Position numbers and translations under genes: made by a program. DNA of 64,000 nt from positions 597,466 to 661,465 of the forward strand of contig NZ_BMYD01000001.1 in the NCBI RefSeq assembly GCF_014652095.1, in the 5' to 3' direction. Positions 1 to 9,004 of the stretch are shown here, one piece after another. This DNA comes from Cognatilysobacter bugurensis (GTDB taxonomy: Bacteria; Pseudomonadota; Gammaproteobacteria; Xanthomonadales; Xanthomonadaceae). The number at the start of each line of letters is the position of its first letter. Positions within the stretch are counted from its first letter, which is position 1. The notes below the pieces were generated by a model. The model searched no databases. It had not been told where the DNA came from and saw nothing but the letters and a program-made list of their open reading frames with translations.

Positions 1-193
1 GGGCGCACTCGACCTGCGCGCCGCCGTGACCGGCTTCGGCCGCGGCGCGGTGCAGCTCGAACGCCTCCTCCATCGCGCCGCGCTGGACGAGCGCGAGGGC
101 AAGGCGCACGCGGTCATCCAGACCGCCACGCGCGGCCGCGGCGCGCAGGGCGGCCAGTTCAGGGTCGACGTCGACAGGGGGCTGGAAGCTCAT
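1..193 (-). CDS. N-terminal part of a helical-repeat (Sel1/TPR-like) protein, cut by the window edge
   Basis: A reading frame opens with ATG at 193 on the minus strand and runs off the left edge, giving 64 residues. It is Ala/Leu/Arg-rich and alpha-helical. The segment ending EAFELHRAAAEAGHGGAQ has the spacing of a Sel1/TPR helix pair (A-A-E-x-G-H/N-x-x-A-Q). The family at large mediates protein-protein contacts; in this bacterial group such repeats often precede an oxygenase or other enzymatic domain, but that part lies outside the window. It is divergent from icmF with about 240 bases between them. The start is the only in-frame ATG near the point where coding character is lost. Confidence 0.6.
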   Translation of the reverse strand, partial: MSFQPPVDVDPELAALRAAAARGGLDDRVRLALALVQRGAMEEAFELHRAAAEAGHGGAQVECA

Positions 194-406
194 CGGCGCA
201 GCTTAGCGCGGTGGGATTTCGCATTCGCGCCGCAGGCGGTGGCGGGGCCAAATGCGACGAGACAGGCGTCGCGCGGCGCCGGCCCGGCGCGACCGCGGCA
301 GGCATTTCGACGGAACCCCCCGGCGCCTGCGGAGGACGTTTTGCGCCCCGCGCCAACGCGCCACGTCGCGCATGTCCCCACGGCCGGGCTCGTGGGACAC
401 CCGCGT

Positions 407-412
407 TACAAT
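407..412 (+). promoter_or_regulatory. Probable -10 hexamer of the icmF promoter
   Basis: TACAAT differs from the sigma-70 consensus at one position and lies 20 bases before the first icmF ATG. No good -35 box is visible 16-18 bases upstream in the GC-rich sequence, so an activator or an extended element may be needed. If it is used, the 5' leader is only about 10-15 bases. Inference from sequence only. Confidence 0.35.
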
Positions 413-431
413 CGGGCCATCCCCGTTTTAT

Positions 432-3400
432 ATGAACGAGCGCGCCATGAGCACGACTGCCGCCCACGCCACCGGCACCGAATCGTCCGCCGAGATCGAA
501 CGCGCCACGCCGCTGCGCTTCGTCACGGCCGCCAGCCTGTTCGACGGCCACGACGCCGCGATCAACATTATGCGCCGCCTCATCCAGGGGCAGGGCGCCG
601 AAGTCATCCACCTCGGTCACAACCGCTCGGTCGAGGACGTGGTGCGCGCCGCGCTGCAGGAAGATGCCGACGGCATCGCGCTCTCGTCCTACCAGGGCGG
701 GCACGTCGAGTACTTCAAGTACATGGTCGACATGCTGCGCGAGCGCGGCGCCGGCCACATCCGCGTGTTCGGCGGCGGCGGCGGCACGATCACGCCCGAG
801 GAGATCCGCGAGCTGCAGGACTACGGCGTGGAGCGCATCTACCACCCGAACGACGGCATGCACATGGGCCTCGTCGCGATGATCGAGGACGTGATCCGCC
901 GCGCGAGCGAAGGCCGCATCGAAGGCGAGCCGCCGCATCACAACCCGTCGATCGACGACGAGATCGGCATCGGCCGCATGCTCAGCGCGATCGAAGAGGG
1001 CGCATTCGACGACACCCAGCTCGCGCACCACCGCAAGCAGTGGACGTTCGCCGGCAGCAAGACTCCGGTCATCGGCATCACCGGCACCGGTGGCGCGGGC
1101 AAGTCGTCCGTCACCGACGAGCTGCTCAACCGCTTCCTCGCCAGCTTCCCCGAGATGCGCATCGCGGTGATCTCGGTCGACCCGACCCGCCGCCGCACGG
1201 GCGGCGCGCTGCTCGGCGACCGCATCCGCATGAACTCGCTGCGCTCCAAGCGCGTGTACATGCGCTCGATGGCCACGCGCCGCCAGCACGCCGCGACGAA
1301 CGCCGTGCTCAAGGACTCCATCTGCTTCCTCAAGGGCCTCGGCTACGACCTCGTCATCGTCGAGACCGCGGGCATCGGCCAGTCCGACTCGGAGATCGTC
1401 GACCTCGTCGACTTCCCGATGTACGTGATGACCAGCGACTTCGGCGCGCCGAGCCAGCTCGAGAAGATCGACATGCTCGACTTCGCCGAGCTCGTGGTGC
1501 TCAACAAGTTCGACAAGCGCGGCGCCGAAGACGCACTGCGCGACGTGCGCAAGCAGTGGAAGCGCAACCGCGTGGCGTTCCAGACGCCCGACGAGGACGT
1601 GCCGGTCTACCCGACGATCGCGAGCCAGTTCAACGATCCGGGCATCAGCTGGATGTTCTCGAATCTCTGCCGCCTGCTGCGCGAGAAGCTGCAGGTGCCC
1701 GCCGAGAAGTGGACGCCGGACCTCGACACCTCGCTCAAGGAGCCGCGTGCCACGGTGCTGATCCCCGGCAGCCGCGTGCGCTACCTCGCCGAGATTGCCG
1801 AGCAGGGCCGCTCAATCAACCGCCAGATCGAAACCCAGGCCGAGATCGCCGACCGCGCGCAGAGCTGCTGGCAGGCGCTCGAAGTGCTCGGTGACGCGCA
1901 GTTGCCGAAGGGGCTCGACCTTTACCCGGCGGAGGCGCTCACCGACGGCGGCGACCAAACCCTGCTCACGCTGCGCCAGCGCTACAACGACGCCGTGCAG
2001 TCGCTCACGTCCGAAGCGCTCAAGCTGCTGCGCGAATGGCCGGCGCGCCTGAAGTCGATCACCGACGAGGTCAACGAGTACAAGGTCCGCGACAAGGTCA
2101 TCCGCGTCGAGAACTACCGCGAATCGCTGAGCCACCAGCAGATCCCGAAGATCGCCGCGCCCACCTACCGCGGCTGGGGCGACCTGCTGACCTTCCTGCA
2201 GAAGGAAAACCTGCCGGGCGCTTACCCCTACACCGGCGGCGTGTACCCGTACCGCCGCAGCGGCGAAGACCCCATCCGCATGTTCGCGGGCGAGGGCACG
2301 CCCGAGCGCACCAACCGTCGCTTCCATTACCTCTCGGTCGGCCAGCCGGCCGCGCGCCTGTCCACCGCGTTCGACTCGGTCACGCTCTACGGCGAAGACC
2401 CGGCGCCGCGCCCGGACATCTACGGCAAGATCGGCAACTCGGGCGTCAATATCGCCACGCTCGACGACATGAAGAAGCTGTACTCCGGCTTCGACCTGTG
2501 CGCGCCCACCACGTCGGTGTCGATGACGATCAACGGCCCCGCGCCGATGATCCTCGCGATGTTCATGAACACCGCGATCGACCAGCAGGTGGAGAAGTAC
2601 CTGCGCGCCGACCAGGCCCGCTGGGACGCCGCACGCGAGGTGATGGACAAGATGTTCGAGGGCCGCGAGCGGCCGACGTACAGCGGCATGCTGCCCGAGA
2701 CGAACGATGGCCTGGGTTTGGGTCTGCTCGGCGTCACCGGCGACCAGGTCGTCGAGCGTGAGGTCTACGAGAAGATCCGCGCCGAGACGCTCGCCACCGT
2801 GCGTGGCACGGTGCAGGCCGACATCCTCAAGGAGGACCAGGCCCAGAACACCTGCATCTTCAGCACCGAGTTCGCCCTGCGCATGATGGGCGACATCCAG
2901 CAGTTCTTCGTGGACCACAACGTCCGCAATTTCTACTCGGTGAGCATCAGCGGTTATCACATCGCCGAAGCCGGCGCGAACCCGATCAGCCAGCTGGCTT
3001 TCACCCTCAGCAACGGCTTCACGATCGTCGAGTACTACCTCGCGCGCGGCATGAAGATCGACGACTTCGCGCCCAACCTGTCGTTCTTCTTCAGCAACGG
3101 CATGGACCCGGAGTACACCGTCATCGGCCGCGTCGCCCGCCGCATCTGGGCCCGCGCCATGCGCGAGCGCTACGGCGCGTCCGCGCGCAGCCAGATGATG
3201 AAGTACCACATCCAGACCAGCGGCCGCTCCCTGCACGCGCAGGAGATCCAGTTCAACGACATCCGCACCACGCTGCAGGCGCTGTACGCGTTGTTCGACA
3301 ACTGCAACAGCCTGCACACCAACGCCTACGACGAGGCGATCACCACGCCGACGGAAGAGAGCGTGCGCCGCGCCGTGGCGATCCAGATGATCATCAACAA

Positions 3401-3905
3401 GGAGCTGGGGCTCAACTTCAACGAGAACCCCTGGCAGGGCAGCTTCATCGTCGACAAGCTCACCGACATCGTCGAAGAGGCCGTCTACAAGGAGTTCGAG
3501 GCCATCAGCGAGCGCGGTGGCGTGCTCGGCGCCATGGACACCATGTACCAGCGCGGCAAGATCCAGGAAGAGTCGCTTTACTACGAGCACAAGAAGCACG
3601 ACGGCAGCCTGCCGCTGATCGGCGTCAACACCTACCTGCCCAAGGACCACGGCGGCGACATCGTCACCGAGATCGAGCTGATCCGCTCCACGCCGGACGA
3701 GAAGGGCCAGCAGATCGACAACGTGGCCGCCTACCAGGGCAACCGCAATGCATTCGCGTCAGACGGGCTGAAGGCGCTGCAGGCGACGGCGCGGGAGCGC
3801 AAGAACGTGTTCGCGAGCCTCATGGAAGCGGTGAAGACGCACAGCCTGGGGCAGATCAGCCACGCGCTGTATGACGTGGGTGGGGAGTACCGCCGGAATA
3901 TGTAA
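432..3905 (+). CDS. icmF: IcmF: fused acyl-CoA mutase (B12 domain - MeaB-type GTPase - mutase)
   Basis: Fused adenosylcobalamin-dependent mutase of about 1157 residues, the size of known IcmF proteins; the family interconverts isobutyryl-CoA and n-butyryl-CoA in the cytosol. The order is a B12-binding domain (about 30-170; DGHDAAIN and VFGGGGGTI), a MeaB-like G-domain chaperone (about 200-500; P-loop GTGGAGKSS with K224, switch [12 protein letters not shown], base motif NKFD) and a TIM-barrel mutase (about 550-1150; [27 protein letters not shown]). ATG at 447 (MSTTAAH) is an equally likely start. Substrate-site residues look mixed: Tyr605 (GVYPY), where typical IcmF has Phe and methylmalonyl-CoA mutase has Tyr, with Gln805 (DQAQNTC), where IcmF has Gln and methylmalonyl-CoA mutase has Arg. 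The family assignment is firm; the exact substrate is open. A strong terminator follows. Confidence 0.95.
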   Translation: MNERAMSTTAAHATGTESSAEIERATPLRFVTAASLFDGHDAAINIMRRLIQGQGAEVIHLGHNRSVEDVVRAALQEDADGIALSSYQGGHVEYFKYMVDMLRERGAGHIRVFGGGGGTITPEEIRELQDYGVERIYHPNDGMHMGLVAMIEDVIRRASEGRIEGEPPHHNPSIDDEIGIGRMLSAIEEGAFDDTQLAHHRKQWTFAGSKTPVIGITGTGGAGKSSVTDELLNRFLASFPEMRIAVISVDPTRRRTGGALLGDRIRMNSLRSKRVYMRSMATRRQHAATNAVLKDSICFLKGLGYDLVIVETAGIGQSDSEIVDLVDFPMYVMTSDFGAPSQLEKIDMLDFAELVVLNKFDKRGAEDALRDVRKQWKRNRVAFQTPDEDVPVYPTIASQFNDPGISWMFSNLCRLLREKLQVPAEKWTPDLDTSLKEPRATVLIPGSRVRYLAEIAEQGRSINRQIETQAEIADRAQSCWQALEVLGDAQLPKGLDLYPAEALTDGGDQTLLTLRQRYNDAVQSLTSEALKLLREWPARLKSITDEVNEYKVRDKVIRVENYRESLSHQQIPKIAAPTYRGWGDLLTFLQKENLPGAYPYTGGVYPYRRSGEDPIRMFAGEGTPERTNRRFHYLSVGQPAARLSTAFDSVTLYGEDPAPRPDIYGKIGNSGVNIATLDDMKKLYSGFDLCAPTTSVSMTINGPAPMILAMFMNTAIDQQVEKYLRADQARWDAAREVMDKMFEGRERPTYSGMLPETNDGLGLGLLGVTGDQVVEREVYEKIRAETLATVRGTVQADILKEDQAQNTCIFSTEFALRMMGDIQQFFVDHNVRNFYSVSISGYHIAEAGANPISQLAFTLSNGFTIVEYYLARGMKIDDFAPNLSFFFSNGMDPEYTVIGRVARRIWARAMRERYGASARSQMMKYHIQTSGRSLHAQEIQFNDIRTTLQALYALFDNCNSLHTNAYDEAITTPTEESVRRAVAIQMIINKELGLNFNENPWQGSFIVDKLTDIVEEAVYKEFEAISERGGVLGAMDTMYQRGKIQEESLYYEHKKHDGSLPLIGVNTYLPKDHGGDIVTEIELIRSTPDEKGQQIDNVAAYQGNRNAFASDGLKALQATARERKNVFASLMEAVKTHSLGQISHALYDVGGEYRRNM

Positions 3906-3933
3906 CGCCCGCCGAGAACAATTCTCGCCCGAC

Positions 3934-3959
3934 AAAACGCCCGCATCCGCGGGCGTTTT
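3934..3959 (+). terminator. Intrinsic terminator after icmF
   Basis: Perfect 11-bp inverted repeat AAAACGCCCGC / GCGGGCGTTTT around a 4-base loop, 29 bases after the icmF stop and ending in a T run. It can act in both directions. Confidence 0.85.
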
Positions 3960-4052
3960 GCTTTGCGTCACGGTATGGCCGCGTTCCGCAATTGCCGACG
4001 AGTACGCGTATCGCTTAGCGTCGCTGGTTCAACGCCGAGCAGGGGAGCTCGC

Positions 4053-4646
4053 ATGGAAATCAAGCAGCGCCGCAACTCCAACCGCATCCGCTACGTCTTC
4101 GGGGAAGACGAGCTGCAGTATCAGTGGGAGGACGGCTCGGGCAGCCGGTCGTTCTCGGTGCCGTACACCGATATCAGCCGAGACCGGCAGACGCTCGTCG
4201 AGCGCAACGCGTGGCTGCGCAACGTCGGCCTGCTGTGGCTCGCGATCGGCGCAGGCACCACGGCGATCAACTGGTTCAGCGCGGGCGAGCTCAAGGCGTC
4301 GATCTGGCTGCTCATCGGCGCCGGTTGCTACGGCGCCTACCGCCTGCGCAGCACGAGCTTCACCATCGTCCCCAGCGAGAAGGGCAGCCTGCTCGTCATC
4401 GACGGCGAAGAGGGCCGCCGCATCCTCGCCGAGATCGAATCACGCCGTGCCGCCCAGTTCCGCCGCGAGTACGACTTCATGCCCGAGGGCGACACCGCCG
4501 AGCAACTGCGCGGGAGGTTCAAGTGGCTGCACAAGGAGGGTGCGCTGAGTGACGAAGAGTTGCAGCGGCGGTTGGCGGTAGTGGATGCGAGCGATGCCGC
4601 ACGCCAGCCGGCTGAGGCGGCTATCCCGCGTGCGGTGCTGAACTAG
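4053..4646 (+). CDS. Hypothetical membrane protein with two transmembrane helices
   Basis: A 197-residue protein. The start is ATG 4053 (MEIKQRRNSNRIRYVF), chosen over an upstream in-frame start because AGGGGAG precedes it at normal spacing. A soluble N-terminal beta-rich part (about 1-50; PYTDISRDRQTLVER) is followed by two hydrophobic helices (about 58-76 and 84-102), a short PH-like strand pattern (STSFTIVPSEKGSLLVI) and a charged C-terminal helix ending with a short SHOCT-like motif (LHKEGALSDEELQRRL). SHOCT-like tails are known in oligomerising bacterial proteins; the function is unknown. It stands alone between the icmF terminator and the low-GC cassette, and its base composition is that of the host. 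Confidence 0.75.
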   Translation: MEIKQRRNSNRIRYVFGEDELQYQWEDGSGSRSFSVPYTDISRDRQTLVERNAWLRNVGLLWLAIGAGTTAINWFSAGELKASIWLLIGAGCYGAYRLRSTSFTIVPSEKGSLLVIDGEEGRRILAEIESRRAAQFRREYDFMPEGDTAEQLRGRFKWLHKEGALSDEELQRRLAVVDASDAARQPAEAAIPRAVLN

Positions 4647-4728
4647 ACGTGGATGGTGAAGCCAGGAAGTGAAGCTGCCCCGTTTGTCTGGCAAGCCGGC
4701 TCACACGCGATGACGAAGAACTAATCTG

Positions 4729-5544
4729 ATGGGACGCATGAACGCGAAGCTTAAGAAGGGCATGGGCAGGTTATCCAGTCACCGTGCTCTCATCATCGGA
4801 GCACTGATTGTCGCGATTTCGATCGCCGGCCTGTGGCTGGCTACAGAGAGGTCCGGCACGGGGCAGGCGGTGATCGCAAGTATCTCCTCCGCGCTTCTCT
4901 CAATCGGCTCCCTGTCTCTCGTGTACGAACTCGCGATGAGACAGCAGATTCACGATGAGCTAGTGGAATTGGTTGGCGTCGAAAGGTCGGCCGCGCGGGC
5001 CAGGCTACGTCAAATTGGGGCCTCCGAGCAGTTTCAGTGGCTCGAGGCATTGCAAAATGCTCAAAACATCCGAGTAGTTCTTTCGAACCCCGAGCCTTGG
5101 ATCAGCAACGTCATCTCACCAATAGTCGACGCTGCAGTCCGTCGAAAGATCAACGTGCACATTCTTGTCCCTTCGAGTTCCGGCGCGATGACCGAAAGTG
5201 TCGCAAGTCTTCATGGAGTTCCAGACGCCGATTTTCGTGCCTCGATCGACCGGGCCGCGGGCCGTGCCGAGGCAACGTGGCGAAATCGAAACAACATAGC
5301 TTCCGGATCCAGCATCCGAATAGCCGCTTTCGATAGCGTCTGTGTCAGCACTCTGGCGCTATTGGACAAAGTTGCCGTGATCATTTCATACAAGCCGTGC
5401 GGAAGTCGCCACGGAGAAGTTGATAACGGAATATTCAGCACGTTTGATTTCACTCAGGAGGCGTATCCGGGTAGTTGGTACCAGAGGCACTTCGAGGATG
5501 TGGCTGCGTCCTCTACGCTCATTTACGAGAACGTCCGGAGTTGA
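4729..5544 (+). CDS. Membrane-anchored protein with a cytosolic PLD-like domain; first gene of the accessory cassette
   Basis: A 271-residue protein with two N-terminal hydrophobic helices (about 19-38 and 45-67) and a cytosolic C-terminal domain. The pattern NIRVVLSNPEPW, RRKINVHILVPSSS and later GSWYQRHFEDV resembles phospholipase-D-superfamily domains of unknown class (strand, helix, then V.ILVPS, with an aromatic W.xxHF near the end). No HxKxxxxD catalytic motif is visible, so any PLD relationship may be structural only. Base and codon use (more A/T, codons such as TTA and AAT) differ from the flanking genes, which suggests acquisition. ATG at 4738 (MNAKLKK) is an alternative start. The stop is 4 bases before the start of the DUF262 gene, so the two are almost certainly co-transcribed. 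The function is not known; a membrane-linked sensor or effector role is inference. Confidence 0.75.
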   Translation: MGRMNAKLKKGMGRLSSHRALIIGALIVAISIAGLWLATERSGTGQAVIASISSALLSIGSLSLVYELAMRQQIHDELVELVGVERSAARARLRQIGASEQFQWLEALQNAQNIRVVLSNPEPWISNVISPIVDAAVRRKINVHILVPSSSGAMTESVASLHGVPDADFRASIDRAAGRAEATWRNRNNIASGSSIRIAAFDSVCVSTLALLDKVAVIISYKPCGSRHGEVDNGIFSTFDFTQEAYPGSWYQRHFEDVAASSTLIYENVRS

Positions 5545-5548
5545 GGCG

Positions 5549-7165
5549 ATGAAACCACATGGCTTAGCAGTGCGGATGCTCGGTCTGGGCGACCTCTTGG
5601 GCGCAGTTGGGCGGGGCGAAATCGCTCTGCCGGATTTTCAGCGTGACTTCGAATGGTCAAGCGCAGACGTCGAGCAGATGCTTGTCACTGCACTGAATGC
5701 TTGGCCGGCAGGGTCATTGCTGTTGCTGGAGGGTGGGGGCGAATCGTTCTTTCGAGTGAAGCCGTTTAATAGGGGGCCCGCTCGTCTAGCGGAAACTCCG
5801 AGATATATCGTTCTAGACGGGCAGCAGCGTATAACGGCCCTGTTTCACGCGATATACGACCGCGGAGATCGGATTTACTATATTGACGGCGCGAGACTAC
5901 TTGAGACCGACGACTTAGAGGAGTCAATGCAGGCGATCTCACGTGGGAAATGGAATGCAACCTATCGTGATAAGCGTAGACAGGCGCAAGACCTGATCAT
6001 CCCGTGCGCGGCTTTGGAAAGCCCTACTGCTTTTTTCGAATGGCGAGACGACGTTGTCGACGTGTTGTCCGAAAGCGGGCCGCAGTTGCGTCGAGATCTA
6101 ACAAGCATCTACCAGCGCTATCTGTCGCCTCTGCACTACTACGAGCTTCCTGCTGTAGTGCTCGAGCGAGCGACCTCCGCCGTGGCAGTCGCAAGAATTT
6201 TTGAACGAGTAAATCGACTCGGCCAGCGACTCAACACCTTCGACTTAATGGTCGCGAGGACCTACGCGGCAAACTGGAATCTCCGGGAAAACTGGAAGGC
6301 TTTCGGCGTCGAGCACCCAGATGCGCATGCGTTTTTTGATCACGACGGTATGGCAATATTGCAAGTCGTTGCGCTTCGTGCCGCAGAAGACGTGAGGCAG
6401 GCAGCCGTTCTGAAATTGTCCGCGCCGCAGGTTCACGTTCAATGGGCGGCAACTGCATCTGCCTTGGTCGACGCGAAGAACTTTTTCCAGAAGCGGTGCT
6501 TTGCCTCGTCAAGGGCGGAACTTCCATATGTGTCACTGGCGCTTCTGTTTGCCGCACTAGCGGCCGAGGACTCAGGCTGGTTGTCCAGTGAGTGGGTCGA
6601 GCCTTTCTTTTGGGCTCGTTCGTTTGGTCGTGCGTACGACGTAGCCTCGAATACTCGGGTCGTTGCGGACTATAAAAAAATCCGACGGGCCAAGTCGCCT
6701 GCACGGGATCTGTGCGCTACGGACCTTACGGCTGAGGATCTTGTGCTCGCGGGAAAGCAGGGCGGTAGAGCCCTGTCGAACGCGTTGTTGTTGTACCTGC
6801 GTAAGCAATATGTAGCATGCGGCCTAGGTGATGTCGGGGGCTCCGCTGCCGCGTCGCTCATTCCAGGTCATGCTGAGACCGCCGTCGCTGGCGCACCGCC
6901 TCTCTCGACGCGCGTGCTTGGTACGGTACTTGTCGCTCGAGGAGATGCCGTTGAAATCCAGAAAAATGGCTTTCAATCATGGCTGGCTTCATCTGGAGAA
7001 TGTGAGTCCACGCTGCGTTGCAATTTCCTCCCATCTAGAGATGAGCTTCTTCGTCTTGTAGATCAGGAGGAGTGGGACAGAGTGCTCGCGACGCGTGCAG
7101 GAAATTTAGTTTCGCGCCTGGCCGCGGACGGCGTGGTGTTCTCGGCTTCTGGTGTTTCGCTGTAG
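5549..7165 (+). CDS. DUF262 (GmrSD N-domain family) protein
   Basis: A 538-residue protein. The start ATG 5549 is preceded by GAGG and directly follows the upstream stop. DUF262 hallmarks are clear: LPDFQRDFEW at residues 27-36 and the ParB/sulfiredoxin-like signature LDGQQR at 89-94, with FERVNRLGQRLNTFDL further on (the family's I/VFxRIN.xGxxL motif). The DUF262 fold binds or hydrolyses nucleotides and is the N-terminal half of type IV restriction enzymes GmrSD, Brig-like and other anti-phage proteins. The usual C-terminal DUF1524 HNH nuclease (H...N...H) is not evident in residues 350-538, so the nuclease may be degenerate, of another type, or supplied by a partner. Low GC compared with neighbours and tight linkage to the upstream membrane protein. 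A role in defence is inferred from family membership. Confidence 0.88.
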   Translation: MKPHGLAVRMLGLGDLLGAVGRGEIALPDFQRDFEWSSADVEQMLVTALNAWPAGSLLLLEGGGESFFRVKPFNRGPARLAETPRYIVLDGQQRITALFHAIYDRGDRIYYIDGARLLETDDLEESMQAISRGKWNATYRDKRRQAQDLIIPCAALESPTAFFEWRDDVVDVLSESGPQLRRDLTSIYQRYLSPLHYYELPAVVLERATSAVAVARIFERVNRLGQRLNTFDLMVARTYAANWNLRENWKAFGVEHPDAHAFFDHDGMAILQVVALRAAEDVRQAAVLKLSAPQVHVQWAATASALVDAKNFFQKRCFASSRAELPYVSLALLFAALAAEDSGWLSSEWVEPFFWARSFGRAYDVASNTRVVADYKKIRRAKSPARDLCATDLTAEDLVLAGKQGGRALSNALLLYLRKQYVACGLGDVGGSAAASLIPGHAETAVAGAPPLSTRVLGTVLVARGDAVEIQKNGFQSWLASSGECESTLRCNFLPSRDELLRLVDQEEWDRVLATRAGNLVSRLAADGVVFSASGVSL

Positions 7166-7595
7166 GTGCTCAAAAACGGGGTCGGGTTGGACTAAAACAG
7201 GGGTCACAGTGGACTGCCCCGCATTCGAAACCTCGAAACCCGGGTCGGAGCGCACTTTCCCTCTAGGCGGATTGGGGCAGATTGCATTTTGCGCGGCTAT
7301 CGATCTGGGCAGAAGGTGGGTAGATTCCATTTCTATCTAAACGAGGCCGAGCCGCATTTGGTCCCATCCGCGGCGATCTTCGGGCAGGCTGCGCCTACAG
7401 GCAGACCCGGTTTGCGCCCGATTCTCCGCGCTATTGTCGTGCGCCGTTGGGACTGGGCTAGATTCCTTGGAATCCACAAAGCAGAAGTGCAACCGAGTTC
7501 GCCCTGTAAGCAGCGAGCCATGCATTTTGGCTTTAATTGAGTGTCCTCGCCGCGCCGTCATTTTTGGTTTCTAAGGCGCTCACCTAGGTATATTA
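7166..7595. other. 430-base intergenic stretch inside the accessory cassette
   Basis: No coding frame with a plausible start or family signal. It begins with two tandem GGGGTC elements (7172-7216). Just before the next gene the sequence is unusually A/T-rich for this genome, with a TTGGTT / TATATT pair at 7565-7594 that could be a promoter; if so, the transcript of the next gene would be nearly leaderless. Confidence 0.4.
7172..7216 (+). repeat. Tandem pair of GGGGTC-type short elements
   Basis: Two imperfect copies side by side: AAAACGGGGTCGGGTTGGACT and AAAACAGGGGTCACAGTGGACT. The same core (AA.GGGGTCAGGTT) recurs near 8900-8945, 9304-9377, 10472-10489, 11363-11404, 14054-14135 and 15675-15700. 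My recollection is that such motifs mark ends or remnants of REP/RAYT-type elements in this bacterial family. Confidence 0.55.
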
Positions 7596-8879
7596 GTGAT
7601 CAGAATCTCTTTTTCCCAGGTTCAGCGGCCCGTCGGTCAGGGCGGGTTCCAGACATCCTTCCTGCACAGTCCTGATTTGAAGCGGCACTCGGGGACGGTT
7701 TCACGTACACGGATATCCTTCGCCTGGGCTTACGACTGCGGCTCCGATCAAATGTCGGCGCTAACAGCGGAGATTCGGAAGGTCAGCGGCTTACGTTTTA
7801 ACGTACTGTTCCTCTCGCACTTAGACAGTGACCATGTGGCAGGCATTGACAGGTTGCTGCTCGCAGCTTCTGGTGTCGACGAAGTGGTTCTTCCCTATCT
7901 GGGAGCCGAGGACTGGGCGCTGCACCTGGCCGCTTCTGCAGCTTCGGGGACGCTCACGAGCAGTCTGCTCGACCTTGCGGCCGACCCGGCAGGCTGGCTG
8001 GGCGCACGAGGGGTGGGCCGCATCATTTTCGTCGCGGGCGTAGACGACGACGATGCAGTCGGTCGTCCTGATTCGATCGAGCCCGGCCGGCATCTCCCGG
8101 AGCTACCGTCTCAGGACCCGGATGGTACTGAAGACGCTGCGGAGCCCATGGAGACCGATTGGTCGCGGCCTCCGCGCGTTCTTGACGCGGGTGACCCGGC
8201 TAGTAGGCGTGCCGCGACTGCCCTCTTAGCGCACGGTGCGGTGGCAGCAGTGCGTGTGGCGGGCCAAAGGTTGAACTGGGTGCTCTCGCCTTTCGCTTTC
8301 CGACCGTCTGCAGCCAAGATGGCGACGTTCCGAAACGCGCTGGAGCATCATTTCGGATGCTGCTGGACGGCGAAGGACTATGCAAACTTCGCCCGTTCTA
8401 CCGAGGGGCGCGCGAGGCTCAGGAAGTGCTACGACGCAGTTTGGAGGGACCACAATCTGCACTCGATGGCGCTTTATGCTGGGCCTGCTACCCCTGCAGG
8501 CGGGCCGCGTTTGTGCACAGCTTGGCATGGCAAGTTTGTCCGTCCCGTACCGCCAGGCTGGATCTCGACAGGCGACTTCGATGCGAGTGTCACGAGGCGA
8601 CGGGCTGGCTTGCTCAACTACTACTCCCCTTATGCACGCATGGTTGGTCAGCTGGGGCTGCCTCATCATGGTTCAGACTTGAGCTTTAATCCGGGCATGC
8701 TCGGTGCCTTTCCGCGCCTGAGGTGTGCAATTGCGGCTGTGGGCCCGAACCGCTATGGCCATCCCGGAAGTGCTGTTCAGACCGCCGTCGCCGCTGCGCC
8801 ACTGGTCGATTTCGTTCGTGTGGACGAGTACCCATCCAACACCTATCGCGTTCGCGGCATCGTTCCGGCTTGGACGTGA
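7596..8879 (+). CDS. Metallo-beta-lactamase-fold hydrolase, third gene of the accessory cassette
   Basis: A 427-residue protein with a GTG start (no ATG fits; coding character begins with VQRPVGQGGFQ). The MBL-fold zinc signature HLDSDH is at 75-80 (HxHxDH type, second His replaced by Asp), preceded by the strand YDCGSD. Later metal-ligand regions are STGDFD (about 320) and LPHHGSD (about 350), followed by a C-terminal GHP. The order YDCG / HxDxDH / STGD / LPHHG resembles ComEC-type and stand-alone nucleic-acid-directed MBL proteins. A long acidic insertion (about 145-190, with DDDD and many Glu/Asp) separates the metal sites. No signal peptide, so cytosolic. Composition is less GC-rich than host genes. 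Stand-alone MBL proteins occur in several anti-phage loci; the association with DUF262 is seen here, a shared function is inferred. Confidence 0.82.
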   Translation: MIRISFSQVQRPVGQGGFQTSFLHSPDLKRHSGTVSRTRISFAWAYDCGSDQMSALTAEIRKVSGLRFNVLFLSHLDSDHVAGIDRLLLAASGVDEVVLPYLGAEDWALHLAASAASGTLTSSLLDLAADPAGWLGARGVGRIIFVAGVDDDDAVGRPDSIEPGRHLPELPSQDPDGTEDAAEPMETDWSRPPRVLDAGDPASRRAATALLAHGAVAAVRVAGQRLNWVLSPFAFRPSAAKMATFRNALEHHFGCCWTAKDYANFARSTEGRARLRKCYDAVWRDHNLHSMALYAGPATPAGGPRLCTAWHGKFVRPVPPGWISTGDFDASVTRRRAGLLNYYSPYARMVGQLGLPHHGSDLSFNPGMLGAFPRLRCAIAAVGPNRYGHPGSAVQTAVAAAPLVDFVRVDEYPSNTYRVRGIVPAWT

Positions 8880-8899
8880 CTAAAAGAAAACAGCAGCGT

Positions 8900-8945
8900 G
8901 TGAATAACGGGGTGAATAACGGGGTCAGGTTTACTTACATACCCC
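8900..8945 (+). repeat. GGGGTCAGGTT element with a tandem 12-mer
   Basis: GAATAACGGGGT occurs twice in tandem and continues into the CAGGTTTACTT core. It lies 20 bases after the MBL gene stop and marks the right edge of the low-GC cassette. It is followed by a mutated copy of the GGCCCCGCACTGC.GG terminator (8956-8975) and the GCATTCCA tail also seen at 14405-14440. Confidence 0.5.
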
Positions 8946-9004
8946 AAACAAAAGGCCCCGCACTGCAGGTCCGTTCGCATTCCACATCGGGCGACGAAGA
9001 CTTA

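Noticed and set aside
26-1894. 622-codon open frame on the plus strand across the left edge and icmF
   Set aside because: Arg/Pro/His-rich translation typical of an out-of-frame reading of GC-rich DNA; icmF in the other frame has unmistakable domains.
8900-8930. Tandem GAATAACGGGGT repeats as a possible CRISPR start
   Set aside because: Only two copies without spacers; it belongs to the GGGGTC element family. No CRISPR array or cas gene exists in the window.
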